Origin: Styela clava
Taxonomy: Eukaryota; Chordata; Ascidiacea; Stolidobranchia; Styelidae
DNA: 64,000 nt
Assembly (NCBI RefSeq): GCF_964204865.1
Contig: NC_135262.1
Location: 1,116,001-1,180,000, forward strand
Direction: 5' to 3'
This document shows, one piece after another, positions 1-11,675 of the stretch (position 1 is its first letter; every line of letters starts with the position of its first letter). The notes under the pieces were generated by a model that did no database searches, was not told where the DNA came from, and worked only from the letters and a program-made list of their open reading frames with translations. Both the position numbers and the translations under genes were made by a program.

Positions 1-1620
1 TGTCATTTATTTCGTTCCATCCATGTATTTTCCACATGTTTTTCCAAAACATGCTTACGCCTTACTACTGTTATTTGTAGCTTATTATTGTTAGCTAATT
101 ATTTTTGAGGTGGGGCGCAAGACTTCACAAATTCTAAAAAGGGGGTGCGGCTTGAAAAGTTTGGGAATGTTTGTATGTAGTAGACCCTAACCTGGTACAC
201 ATGGTTCCGGTGTCTACCAACTGGGTTTACATACTTCAAGAGTACCTTTTTGTATTACAGTTGTGAAACAGAAAAAGCTGAATGTCGGTCTTATTCCATC
301 TGTAAATTTACCAAAAACTCCACAAAGAATGAACAATGTGTATTATCAATGAAATGAAAAGTGACATATAAAAAATACAGAAGCTGTAGAAAATATTTTG
401 CATTACAGAAAAATTAGTTCACATATTAAATATTTTACATTACAAAAAAAAATGGTGCTCCAGAAGTATGTGTACCAATATGAAGGTAACTAATTTTGTT
501 CGCCTACTTTATATCAAGTTGTGTAAATGGACAAAATTCTATCGGTAGGGGGATATTCACTTGTGTAACACAGACAATTCCCGAACTTTTAATAGAACAA
601 AAATAAGGAGAATCGTAACCTAACCTGGTACACATACTACGAGAGTACCGAAAAAACAGCCCAGTAAAAGCAGTTATGGAAATACTTTACATTACAGAAA
701 AATTAATTCGCATAGTAAATAGTTAATAGCAGTCATGAAATATTTCTCACTATTGATTACAAAAGTATAATTGCATCCAAATCAACAGTATCTATACGAC
801 TATATAAAGGATCGTTAAAATTAAATAATATGCAAGAATCATATTGATAACAAAATGTATTCTAATCAATTTTAATATATCTGAAACAAAATCTTCATAT
901 ATTTTTTGTAAATTTACAATACATGAAAATATGTGAAACAAACTCAGGTTCTCCATTACATAATACACACATTTCATTCCCTGCTTTTCTTCCAATTTCT
1001 GACTTTTGTTTTCAATGGCAAGATATCCCAGAGTAATTTATAGTTAAAATCAGTATTTTCAATAAGTGAACGAATAGCTCGCAGAGCCATGTGATTCATA
1101 TAGAGGACAGAGCTATGATTGAGAGAGGCCGTGGTTCGCCATATATTTAGGCCTTCTTTTCAGCTTTCCTCTCCCCTTGGATAAATATGTAAATCCCATG
1201 TAATATCAATCAATGAATACATAAATAACCTCACTCCTCTCGGCGACTGGTTCATATTCTGTTCTGTAGATACGTTTTCTGTCTAATAGATATGCATTCC
1301 CAATAAGCATATGCTCATAGTTGTATGCTTTCAGCGTACCATACTTCGAAACCCAAAATCAAATATGTATTGAAGAATTAAAGACCTCAAGTCAAGTTAA
1401 TACAGCCAATTTCGCACCCGACTCGGCTGAAGCAAGGGATTTTGGCAGCGAGCAATGCGTTTTCTTAATATGCAACGAATCATTTAGCTGGACGACGTAA
1501 AAATGCAGGGAACAATGCCATAATGAGCAAATCTTTGCAAGTTTCCACTCATTGTATACATGCTCATTGTGTAAAGGGAATGAAACCTATAGGCAGGGGG
1601 GTTCACAGACCCCGATTTCG
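1..1620. other. Intergenic DNA with repeat fragments, no gene seen
   Basis: No convincing coding exon was found. Around 185-250 and 610-650 there are copies of a short module (core 'taacctggtacacat') that also occurs at 44814-44880, upstream of KelC, so this stretch may be a decayed part of the same duplicated upstream DNA. A roughly 100-bp repeat lies near 1118-1215 and has a second copy at 26026-26110. The remainder to 1620 is unassigned. Confidence 0.5.
1118..1215 (+). repeat. Short interspersed repeat, copy 1
   Basis: The core 'gagaggccgtggttcgc', followed by a pyrimidine-rich 'cctctcccc' block and 'aaatatgtaaatccc', matches 26026-26110 in KelB intron 5 by eye. It may be the end of a SINE, because the second copy sits just behind a tRNA-like SINE. 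Confidence 0.5.
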
Positions 1621-1623
1621 TAA

Positions 1624-1810
1624 TAGATAGATAGTTTATTTGAATATTACATAATATACACAAATTTAAAATCGAGAATTCTGGAGGGCGAGCAAAACCT
1701 TTAAAAGAGTTTAAAACATGGGAAATATTATGCGCCCGCTAACCAGCACACACAAAAAAATAAATTACATAAAAACTAGTTAAAACAAGGCTTGGGCCAT
1801 AAATAATCAA
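1624..1810 (-). mobile_element. 3' tail of a LINE, truncated copy on the minus strand
   Basis: Read on the minus strand, this ends in 'aataaactatctatctat', preceded by 'gccctccagaattctc' and 'gttttaaac'. The same series occurs on the + strand at 17808-17990. It is a 5'-truncated non-LTR retrotransposon tail that ends in a TATC microsatellite. The tail differs from that of the neighbouring L2/CR1-like element, so it is a second LINE family. Confidence 0.65.
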
Positions 1811-1976
1811 ACAAAAGATACTCGAATGCATAGGAACTTCCGGACGTTATACTTTTAAAACACCTAAGCTATTGTTGTAATAGTGTCCAATTCGCTGTAT
1901 AATTAAGTAACCTTAAATAGTTGGATAGTCTAACACTTCGACCAACATCATCAACACTTCAAACACTACCAACAAT

Positions 1977-2913
1977 ATGTCATGCAGCAAAAATGACAAG
2001 GCTTCATCCAGCAACATCTCCAAGCCTAAGCAACCTTTGGGTAGGAGCCTTCCAGATTCAGGCCTCTCACCAATTGTTCCCACTGCTCAACTCCAAGAAG
2101 AACACTCAAATTTACAGATAAGACTTCAAGAAGCTATACAGAGGAACATTATGAACCAACTCCCATCTTTAATAGCAAAATGCCTAGCGGAAAATACCAG
2201 CTCTGCGAATTTTTCTTCTGAATACATAACCCTGATTCCAGGCCTTAAGGAATGTATGGAATCTCAAATGACATCACCAAAAAAAATAAAAAATGATATA
2301 GCTACTATCAAAGATTTTCAGAATTTCAAAAATTCTAGCCCATCAAAAGATAACCGATGAAAAACTCACTCACTATGGCAAAAGAATAAGAGATCTGGAA
2401 GATTTAGATCTTGAGGAAGAATTGTTTTTCGTAACCGATGAATTGGAGGACCAAGAACGTCGTTCCAGATTGGATAATTTGGAATTCCATGGTATCGCCC
2501 CCCAAGAGAACGAGGACACTGACAATCTGATATTGGAACTGGGAAAAACGATCAATGTCAATATAAAACCTTCCGACATATCTGTAACCCACCGCAGTCC
2601 AACGCATAACTACAACATACATAAACCTATCATCGCTAAATTTACTAACCGGAAAATCAGAGCAAGAATCCTCAAAAATCGCCACCTTTCGAAAACCGCT
2701 GCAAATTCAAGAATAAGAAATATTTCCAGAGCTTACATCGTTGAGAACCTGACAGATAAAAACAAGAACTTGTTTTATCAAGCAAAAGTTATGAAAAGAC
2801 GATGTGGCTATGCCTTTTTATGGACATCAAATGGAAAGATATTAATAAAGAAAAACAAAGACACAAACTCTTTACCTATAACAGATGAGGAAGACTTGGA
2901 CAAAATAAGATAA
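1977..2913 (+). pseudogene. LINE ORF1 protein (coiled coil plus RRM-like), frameshifted
   Basis: ORF1 proteins of LINEs bind the element RNA and act as nucleic-acid chaperones in the retrotransposition particle. The first part (1977-2360) is Ser/Asn/Gln-rich and ends in a Lys-rich stretch. After a frameshift near 2350, a second frame (readable from about 2360, longest open part 2422-2913) gives an acidic coiled-coil-like segment, then 'RRSRLDNLEFHGI'. That is the start of the RRM-like core seen in L1- and CR1-type ORF1 proteins. It is followed by 'VTHRSP' and 'IIAKFTNRKIRARIL', typical of the same core. It lies about 300 bp upstream of ORF2. The start at 1977 is the first ATG in the longer frame. 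Inactive as read. Confidence 0.65.
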
Positions 2914-3219
2914 GTTCCATCTTTTTTAATCCTACTACTAATAAATCATCCCTTATAGTGATATGACAGACTTAAAAAACGTCTTGACAAATTCATATAA
3001 TGTGATCCTTGCCTATTTTTGTGTCTTATGTCAATATAACTGAACCCACCCCAGTGTGTGTAAACTCTACTTTTATTTCTCCAAGCAAATTATTATCTTG
3101 CAATTCTTTAAGTCCTAGAGCTATCTGCCAAGCCTAACTTAAATTGGGAATCACTTAGTTTCCATCCCCACGTAACATCATTCCCTAGTCAATACCTCGA
3201 AATACAAGATATCGATAAT

Positions 3220-5969
3220 GTGTCCTCTAGTTTTCTTCTCTCAGAGCTTATTGCAATACATTTCAATATTAGGTCCCTAGCAAAATATTACGATGATTTA
3301 GTTCATCTGATCTCAAATTTTCATATACTGCCACATATAATTGCCCTGAGCGAGACCAGAATCAAAAGCAATACCGCTGTTCTCAATTTTGATACTCCGG
3401 GATACACTTTTCTCCATGTTCCCTCCATAACTCAAGCGGGTGGTGTGGGTTTTTATATCAGGAACAACATAAACTTCCAAGTTAATAATGAATTCAACCT
3501 ATCGTTTCCGAATTGTGAGGACTTATGGATTGAGATCAACTATTTTCAACCAAATTCCAAAACCCAAAGCCTTATTATCGGAGCAATGTATAGGCACCCA
3601 AAAAACAACATTCCATTATTTACGGGAGCAATGGGTTACTCATTCGAAAAGCTGACAATGGCAAGAAAGCAATTCCTGATTCTAGGTGATTTTAATATTA
3701 ACCTTTTTGATAGCCGTGACAATTCCACATCCAAGTATTTGGACTTGCTTGCGTCAAATTTTGTATTCCCAATTATAACACGACCGACAAGAGTCACCCT
3801 GTCCCCACAAACCCTAATAGACCATATTTATACTAGTAACATAAAATCTTGTTCGTCATCATTTATTCTCTTTAGTGATCTTACCGATCACTTTCCAATA
3901 ATGTGTACAATTTCAACTACTGGTATCAATATCAAGTCAAAAACTCGCTTAAAACGCGACATGAGAAAATTTGCTGAAGACTTATTTAGATTAGAGGTTG
4001 AGTCAATATGTAAAAATTAAACCAGTCCCACTTTATTATACCAGTCCCTAAATTATACTCCAAACCTTGGTTTACCAGGGGAATTCGTAAGTCCATCAAA
4101 CATAAAAACAGCATGTTCAAAAAAAAGTTTTTGAAGGGCAATGCATCTCAGCGCCTTTACTTTACAAAATACAAAAATATTCTGTTACATTTACTGAGAA
4201 AATCCAAGCAACAGTATTACCATAATATCCTTGATAACAACAGAGGGGACGTTAAACGAACTTGGAGGACTATCAATGAGATTATCAAAGTTAAGTCCAG
4301 TGATAATTCCACCATCCGAGAATTGAAACTTGAAAATGGTTCCATTGTTAAAGACCCCGTAATAATGGACTCAGAGTTCAATAAGTTCTTACCACTATAG
4401 GCAAGAAACTTGCGGATAAAATCCCACATAGCTCTAAGTCACCCACTGAATTCTTAGGCGCTCCTTTACAAAATTCTTTTTTTCTCGAGCAAACGACACC
4501 TCCCGAAGTTCATCAAATAATCTTGAACCTGAAAAAAGGCAAAGCAGTTGGTCCAGATGGTATTCCAACCTATTTTCTTAAAATAATCGCTGATATTGTA
4601 TCTCCAGCTCTAAGTCATTTCTTCAATTCATCATTTAGTTTAGGCATTTTCCCTTCCTCGTTAAAAATAGCTAGGGTGATTCCAATTTTCAAAAATGGCA
4701 ACAAAAATAACCCGTCCAATCCTGCCCACCATAGGCATTGTTCTAGAAAAAATAATAAAAGAAAGAATTCTGAATTATTGCTCGAAATTTAATCTTATCA
4801 ACAAATGTCAATTTGGATTCCAAACGAGTCATTCTACCAGCCATGCTATTGTAGACCTAACCTCGTATATTTACGATAAAATTGATAAAGGTGAGCTTGT
4901 CTGTTGTACCTTCTTAGATCCAAAGAAAGCGTTTGACACCGTTGACCACAATATCCTTATCCAAAAGCTAAAGCATTACGGTTTTCGAGGTACAGCCGGT
5001 AATCTATTATGTGATTACCTGCTTGGTAGATATCAATTTGTGGAGGTGGATTCTCATAAGTCTCCAATATTGCCCATTCACTGTGGAGCTGTTCAAGGTT
5101 CTGTGTTGGGTGCTCTTGAATTTTTATTATACCTAAATGATTTATCGAACTCATCAAATCTTTTAAGCAAATTGTTCGCTGACGATGCTTGCCTTCTCAA
5201 TAGCGCGAAGAATTTGATAACTCTTCAAACCAACACAAACACTGAAATAAATAAAATACACAATTGGATGACATTTAACAAACTCCCAATCAACATTGAC
5301 AAATCTAAAGTAATGCTATTTAACTCGAAAGCTCGTTCTGGAAATGTAAATCTTACAATCAAAATTAAGGGTATATCTTTAGAAGTTGTCAGCTCATATA
5401 AATATCTTGGACTGTTTATTGACAATCAACTAAAATGGAATACTCATATCACTGAAATACATAAAAAATTATCACGATCAACCGGGATTCTGGGTAAACT
5501 GAGATATTATGTTCAAGACTCGACACTGCGGACCGTATACTTTTCTCTCTTCCAGTCCCACATTCATTACGCCATAGCTGCATGGGGCTCTGCAGCCCCT
5601 TCAAATTTGCACAAATTGGAATTGTTACAAAACAGGGCTGTTAGAATCCTCTCTAGAGCACCTGTTCGTTTTAATTTAAATAAGATATATCTCAAAACTA
5701 ATGTGCTTAAATTGTCTGACATCCACAAGCTTGAGGTTTCTAAAATCATGAATCAGTTCCAAAACAATCGATTACCGGCAGCCTTTGACAATTACTTTTT
5801 TACGGTTAGGTCTGTGCACGAACATCACACTCGCTCTTCCACAAAGTCAAATTTTTTTGTACCCCGCTTCCTCTCAAGTAAATCCCAAAACTCCTTGAAA
5901 TACAAAGGAGTAGTAACTTGGAATAGCATTCCCCAAACCCTGCGTGATACAACATATGTTCAAAGCTAA
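3220..5969 (+). pseudogene. LINE ORF2: apurinic-type endonuclease plus reverse transcriptase, broken
   Basis: ORF2 nicks target DNA and primes reverse transcription. The endonuclease (3220-4020) shows the expected motif series: 'HFNIRSL', 'SETRI', 'AMYRHP', 'LGDFNINL', 'LIDHIY' and 'LTDHFP' (usually SDH). A stop at 4018-4020 interrupts the linker, which resumes at 4113-4400. The RT follows: 'KKGKAVGPDGIP' (about 4530), then a frameshift with loss of the 'YRPISLL' core near 4720. It continues in another frame with 'LDPKKAFDTVDH', 'GAVQGSVLG' and the catalytic 'FADDACLL' (about 5175). The C-terminal 'SYKYLGLFIDNQLKW' region is typical of L2/CR1/Jockey-group elements. Another frameshift just before 5969 moves the end to the stop near 6025. 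At least four lesions make it non-functional. Confidence 0.8.
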
Positions 5970-6603
5970 ATACAAAAAACTCTTGATCTCCACTTACCAA
6001 TCCGGTGCCGCCACATCTTCCAGTTGATTTTATGTCTGAGTCTTGTTTTCTTGCTATTGTCAGCTCAACATTTGACCACATTTCAAGCTGTTGGGTCTTT
6101 AATACCTGGAATGATAAATATTCGTATCTTCTTTTTGTGATTTGCTCAAATTCCATTCAATATCTTACCTATCTGGGACCAGTGGCATGTACTTGGATAT
6201 AACAGTATCTTAAGCGTATCACCCTAATCTTTATGTGTGCAGTAAGCTCATTTATGCCACGCAATCAATCAATTCCCGGTCTTAAAAGCACCTTAGTTCT
6301 ACATGGAGCTGGGTCAATAACTAAGACTTCAGTCTCCAACATTTTAGTCCATTACATGCTTACATGCTATATGATAATAAATGTTATATTTTTCTTATAT
6401 TATTTTGCAACTATTGTCATTATGAATTGTATCACCTCTACACTAGTAGTCTACTTACCAATTGTTGTTACACATTTCAATCTTCTGCTCATTGTGGACA
6501 TGTAATTTGCTACAGTTTCATGTCCTACATAAATTAGATATAAAAAATACTGTAGTATTTATTGTTACCTGTTATTTATTGTCCAATCCATTGAATAGAA
6601 TCT

Positions 6604-6798
6604 TTAATTTCCTACTGCAATACCGACATCCTTCCGGCTATCAGGTTTGACGTTAACTGTACACTCGCCCGCAACCAGTGCTTCAGCTGAGCAGTTGCCG
6701 TGGTTACCTTGATGGTGCTTGGAGTCTATTTTTATATTAACGAGAGTTTCTGGATTTCCCGAAAATCCGCTGGATACTTGAACGTTTCCAATATACAA
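6604..6798 (-). other. Antisense open stretch inside the LINE 3' region, possible captured exon
   Basis: A minus-strand stretch that is richer in GC than its surroundings encodes 65 codons with a protein-like composition: 'GNVQVSSGFSGNPETLV' and, further on, 'ECTVNVKPDSRKDVG'. It has no ATG (TTG at its upstream end) and stops just past 'VGN'. A 'caag|gtaacc' splice-donor-like site lies inside it. It does not resemble any LINE domain. I do not recognise the protein family. It could be a piece of a host exon carried in the element, or chance. Confidence 0.25.
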
Positions 6799-7555
6799 TT
6801 TTATTTAGTGTGATTATTTTGCTTTTTCATTCATATTCATTTTGAGCTTTCTATTTCATGATATTTCGTCATGCTGTGTTAGACCCCATCTAGGGTGTCG
6901 CTGCTCGATAACCAGTACTGGGTTTTTCAGAGTTTCCCTCCACCCTGAAATGCTTTTCTTCTTTAATTTTATTCTGTATATGTACCTTGCGTATTTTCAA
7001 ATGGTGGAAAAAATAAATTACTGATACTGATTTCATTTGTAAATTTGGAGCAATTTGGTTGTCTCATGGTATCTTAGAAAAATTTCATTTGTGAAAACTA
7101 GAAAATAGATGCACATATCCAAAATGGTTATAAAGTACTCACTACATGGTCCTGAATTATCGTTGTTCTAAGCATGCAACGTTCTTTTTCTCACATTGAT
7201 ATCAACGATTATTTTTACTCTAAAGATATTATGAGTTTTATATAAGATTTGGTGAAATAACTTGTGGTTACATAATGATTTTCAACTTATAAAACACATT
7301 CATTTTTTTTTATTCTATTCAGGGTTTATTCACTGTATTGGAGGTCACAACGGTAAGAGCCTATCAAACGTTATGAAATTCAATCCGTCAGATTCAACAT
7401 GAACGACACTTCCTTCAATGCCGACTGCAAGAAAAGGTGCAGCAGCAGTTGAAATTGATGGAAAGATTTATGTCATGGGTGAGGAAATCTTCAATATATT
7501 TTGGCTTGCGTACACAATGTAAACCAGCTGCTCGATAAGTAACAGTTCATGTGTA

Positions 7556-9046
7556 CGGGATGGCCAATACCGAAAAGGTTCACTATTTTGAATACATTCA
7601 AAATTATTATTTTCGAATATGAAATTTCGAATACATTCAAAAATAAAATCAGATGAAGGAAGCTTATCAATAGTACATGAAGAAATTTGCATACAATAAA
7701 CGATGGAATACCTGTTTTCTACAACCTGGCATTTCATGTTTGCAGATTACTGCGATATATATTTCTCAAGTAAACGCAACCATGAGTTAGTTTAACAGAA
7801 TTAAATTTATTATATGTATATGGCAAGGTCGTACCAGTCATGGATTTAAATATTTTGCGCAACACAAAATTATTCTAGTATAAAGTCCATACTTTTAAAT
7901 GCCAACCATTATCCATATTATTTGTCAAAAAGCGGGATGAGGTACAAATTATATTTCCGACTCGTGACAATTTTTTTGTGAGTCCGAAAATACGAATCAA
8001 AAGGCAATTATATTCAAGCACTTTACCACACATTTTAAGTCCGCAGATCGCCGTTATAATTTAGAGTAATGATACTTTTATTATTTTGTAAATGCGAAAA
8101 TGGGAATCAAAAATAATAATAATCGCACAGATTGCTGTGTTATTACAGTGTTATTTCAGAGTGATATTTTTTTTGTTATTCTGTAAATACGAAATATGAA
8201 TCAGAAATTAATCATAACCCCATATAATGTCAACAAATTCCCGTAGTATTTCAGATTATCAATACTTTTTTTATTTTGTAAGTAAAAAAATAGGAATCAA
8301 AAATTGATAATAATCGGACAATTTACCACAAATTTATGTCCACAAATTCCCGTAGTATTTAAAAGCATTAACACTGTTATTATTTTGTGAATTCGACAAT
8401 AGGAATCAAAAACTAATATTGAAAAAATTACTACACATTTTATGTCCACAGATTGTCGACGCAATCAAACGTTACGATGAACAAAATTAAAGCAATCGGG
8501 CATAATAATTTTATATGCTGGTATCGGCCGTGGATTCGAATATTATGCGCAACAAAAAATCATCCTAGTAAAAAGTCGAAACTTTTAACTATCACCATCA
8601 ACATCATTTGCCAAAAAGCGGGAAAAAGTATGAATTATTTTTCCTAATAAATCAACTTGTTATTCCGACTTGCGACAATTTATTAGGTATCATAACAATT
8701 TGGACATTAAATAATTTTCAATTTTTCGACGTAATGGAAATGAAAGTGTAAATTAGAAGCCCTGTAGGGGCGTGGCCGTAATCTACACCACGCAATCGAG
8801 CAAAGGTGTCGCAACAACATGCAACGCACGCTTGCACAGAATATAAACATCAAAGTGCCCATTTGATTGTCATTACAATAAGTGAAAAGCGCAAAATTCG
8901 TTGAAAGATTCCCACGAAAACCAAACAACGAGTTTACGGCGAAAAGTGGCTACTATTCGGAATTATTCGAAAATCAGACGAAAAAGTATTCGAATACTTT
9001 GATATTCGAATACATTCGAATATTCGATTCCTTTTGGACAACCCTA
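7556..9046. mobile_element. hAT-like non-autonomous element in KelA intron
   Basis: The left end, 'cgggatggccaatacc', and right end, 'ccttttggacaaccct', match the ends of the better-defined hAT element at 19636-21739. The interior carries an array of about five degenerate units of roughly 105 bp (about 7950-8455). Each unit has 'attttgtaa', a 'ggaatcaaaaa' core and 'atgtccacagatt'. A clear 8-bp target duplication was not found here. No transposase coding is visible. Confidence 0.6.
7950..8455. repeat. Degenerate tandem repeat (~105-bp units, about 5 copies)
   Basis: The core 'gaatcaaaa' recurs near 7985, 8104, 8195, 8293 and 8401, each time followed by 'aataatcg' and 'atgtccacaaatt'-type sequence. 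Related units occur inside the hAT-like elements at 19636-21739 (about 19800-20010) and 60261-61695 (about 61200-61400). The array therefore appears to be an internal module of this element group. Confidence 0.6.
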
Positions 9047-10129
9047 GGTGAGTGAGTAGGTGCGGATCTTCTGCAAATTAACAGTTTCACTTTCTATGTA
9101 GCATAAGCAAACGCTACACTTACCAATACTAAGCCCTGAGTTCTATGTCTTAATGCCGTTAACATCGGGCTAATATTACGTAGATTTAGCTAAGTGCTAC
9201 ATAAATTTACAAATTACAAAATACTCCAAAATAACAGCAAAATACTCGAAATACATTGTGAAATATCTTTATGTAATATGAGTTTCTCATAATGCCAGCA
9301 TCGTTCTGGATTGGCTTTCAGAAAACATTTGTACACGATATTTCTAGTCATATCGGCATATGCTCGCTAGTTGACTTGTGTCATGCCCAAATATTGCAAT
9401 TTGACTGATCGATATAAAACTTTCAGATAAGTTCATCTTTATTATTTTTTTAAGGTGGAATCATCAAAAATAGCTTGAACATTGTGGAATGCTTTGATAC
9501 AGGGACTGAAACATGAACCACTGTTGCCAGATTAAACAATTCAAGATACAGTTTTAAAGCCTGTGTTGTTGAAGGAAAGATATTTGTTGCTGGAGGGTGA
9601 GTTGAAACTTAATTCATAAACCAATATATTCATTGCAAGTATCTATTATTTAATCAAAATATTGCTTAGACCAAAAGTGAAAACAACTTATGCTGTGTAT
9701 TAGTAATTTAAACTTGGGATAAGCAACCATTCGATCGTACAAATCTGCTATGGCTGGAAAACTCGACTCTGCGAGACTAGCATGATTTATATCATCTCGG
9801 ATTGAGTGAGTCATTTTAAAATATCACTATGTAAAATAGAATTCCAACCCAATGTGTGTCATATCGCTACTTTGACATCATTTGCGCAATCGATATTTAA
9901 AAAAAAATTTAAAAAATATATGAAAAATTCAATCAATGTGTAATTATATTTATCAATTCTCAAATTTGCTGTTTAATACTTGAATTGCGTCGTTATTCGT
10001 TGCAGTTATAGTTCCAATAACACAATAGAAGAATATGATCCCATTATAAACTCTTGGAAAGTTTTTGAAACAATGGATGGGAAAGACATTCAGGAATGGG
10101 CTTCCATCGCTTTGAATGTTCCTTTATAA

Positions 10130-11269
10130 ACAATGACTGAATATCCCACACCACACCAATGCTTTCAACCTCAACTCTTTTACACTGCTATGGTTGACAA
10201 TCAATTCAATGTTTGACGACTCTACTGATTCCCTCATCCTACGTGTTTGATCAAAACAGCGGATTTTCAATAGATAAATATTTTTCCTCGGTGTGATTTT
10301 CCATTGTATATATAGACTATTCTGCGATACGCAAAAAATTCTAGTCAATATTAGAACTTTAGAATACTTGGATTCCATTGTTAAAACTACACATATCCAG
10401 AATGCATTGTTGTATTAGCTCCAGTAATTTTCAATCTATCGATAAGTTTTGCTTTTTTAGTGTGATTTTCAATTGTAAGTATAGTTTTATAATGTCACAA
10501 CAGCGGAAAAATTCAAACCAATATTAGAACTTGAGAGTATTTAGATTCTATTGTTGAGACTTTGTTCATCTAAAATATATCGTTTTTTGTATTAGCTTAG
10601 TAATTACTCCGAGTAATATGTATTCTATTATTCCGATTCTTCTTTTATCAATTTTATGTAAGAAGCATTTAATTCTTTCATGTAAAGAGAAAACTAAAAA
10701 ATAAGATATGGCTGCGTGTGTCATTCCATTTGCATTTTAACTCTCCCCCCAAATACTTAATCCGTAGGTAGTTAAGGCTCGGTTCCTCACTTTGACCAGA
10801 ATTATAAATAGGTATATGCAACTGAAATGCCTTAAAAGCGAAGTGTAGAATAAAAGAACATAAAAGTATAGAATATTTTGCCGCTTATTATTCTGGAAAT
10901 TCGTGTAACCACCTACACCTTGGCATAGCTAGTATCTTAATGAGGGAATGTTTTGCTGCGGGTTCGACTCCAGGCGAGTCCGTGTTCCCAGAACTAAGAT
11001 ACTGTATTGCCAACATAGAAGTTATTATTAAAAATTGGTCGTTAGTCGTTGAGAACCACGTCACGATTTTAGAAACTTGATGAAGACAAGGAAGCTCGTG
11101 TTTTCATGAAATTTCTAGTGAAATAAATGTGCAATAAATGCCTAAACTAAAAACGATTGTTTCATATTGGAGTTATTTTTTGTCCACAGACGTAATGCGT
11201 GCCGAACAGTTTGCATATCGCGTCGCATGATTTTACTATCCTTTTAATTTCAGGTCCATATTAGGTTAC
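10130..11269. other. KelA 3' flank, no gene seen
   Basis: Up to about 10600 this resembles the 3' flank of KelB and KelC ('tgctttcaacctcaa', 'ttgacaatca'), including decayed internal duplications around 10200-10560. Beyond that it is unassigned, apart from the tRNA-like SINE fragment at 10919-11005. Confidence 0.5.
10919..11005 (+). repeat. tRNA-like SINE fragment
   Basis: An A-box-like 'tggcatagctagt' is followed about 45 nt later by 'gggttcgactcc', a good RNA polymerase III B box. No acceptor-stem pairing or anticodon arm can be drawn, so this is not a tRNA gene but a tRNA-derived repeat. The body beyond the B box to about 11180 may belong to it; its end ('aataaatg...aaaaacgattgtttcata') resembles 58160-58205. 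Confidence 0.4.
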
Positions 11270-11484
11270 TGTAAGGTGGTGTATATACACGCACAACTAT
11301 ATTGCATTTGTAGACTTTATTCACATTCGAAACAGAACACATTCCAGATAGATAAACTTAAAACAGTTAATGCACACAGTACCAACTCATAACAGCTAAT
11401 GTCCCACAGTACACGTGATAAGTACAGAACTTAGAAGTCACCTTCAGACATGAACGGACACGGGTCAAAGGTCACTATATTACA
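11270..11484 (-). repeat. 3' LTR of element 1
   Basis: A 215-bp terminal repeat, indistinguishable by eye from 16059-16273. It is preceded by 'gttac' and bounded by TG..CA. It also contains the end of the transcript on the minus strand; no polyadenylation signal was assigned with confidence. Confidence 0.92.
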
Positions 11485-11675
11485 TCCCTCCAAACCTTAA
11501 TAAAAAAAAACACAAAAATTGACATCGATGAACGACAAACCATATGAAGACTTGATAACAAAATTTTAGGATTCAGCACACCAACTTTTAGTTCAAGTCT
11601 TCACACAGATAAATATCGATATCAACTTCATGAAATACAATGCAAAACACAGTACACATTAGTTTCAAAATACAG

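Larger units (their letters stand above)
1860..7031 (+). mobile_element. L2/CR1-like non-LTR retrotransposon (LINE), degraded
   Basis: A nearly full-length LINE on the + strand with ORF1, then an ORF2 with endonuclease and reverse transcriptase. It has a long 3' untranslated region that ends in 'aaataaattactgatactgat', the kind of short tandem tail used by L2/CR1-like elements. The 5' limit is approximate. Both ORFs carry frameshifts or stops, and part of the RT core is deleted, so the copy is dead. Directly after the tail comes DNA homologous to intron 10 of the kelch genes, so the element landed in, or truncates, the KelA copy. A fragment of the same 3' region ('ctcgataaccagtac') recurs near 56520-56610. 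Confidence 0.8.
7323..10129 (+). pseudogene. KelA: 3' remnant of a kelch-like gene (exons 11-13)
   Basis: Three exons equivalent to the last three of KelB and KelC: 7323-7478, 9455-9596 and 10006-10129. Their lengths (156, 142, 124 nt) and phases match KelB exactly, and the splice sites are intact. They encode kelch blades with 'CIGG', 'YDP..NSW' and the conserved 'ASIALNVPL' end. Two in-frame TGA codons replace the conserved Trp of two blades (7399-7401 in exon 11; 9514-9516 in exon 12). No BTB, BACK or earlier kelch exons are found upstream. The DNA just before exon 11 is intron-10-like and is cut off by the LINE end at 7031. The intron between exons 11 and 12 holds a 1.5-kb hAT-like element. 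Best read as a dead duplicate of the gene's 3' end. Confidence 0.8.

Noticed and set aside
792..1000. Minus-strand open stretch (67 codons) resembling a LINE C-terminal Cys/His segment ('LFHIFSCIVNLQKIYEDF')
   Set aside because: The similarity is vague, key Cys residues are missing, and the flanks give no support for coding.
7323..9596. TGA read as Trp (alternative genetic code) in KelA
   Set aside because: KelB and KelC use TGG at these positions, and TGA ends the gag frame of element 2; the changes fit pseudogene decay.
10919..11005. Functional tRNA gene
   Set aside because: A- and B-box-like motifs are present, but no acceptor stem or anticodon arm can be formed.
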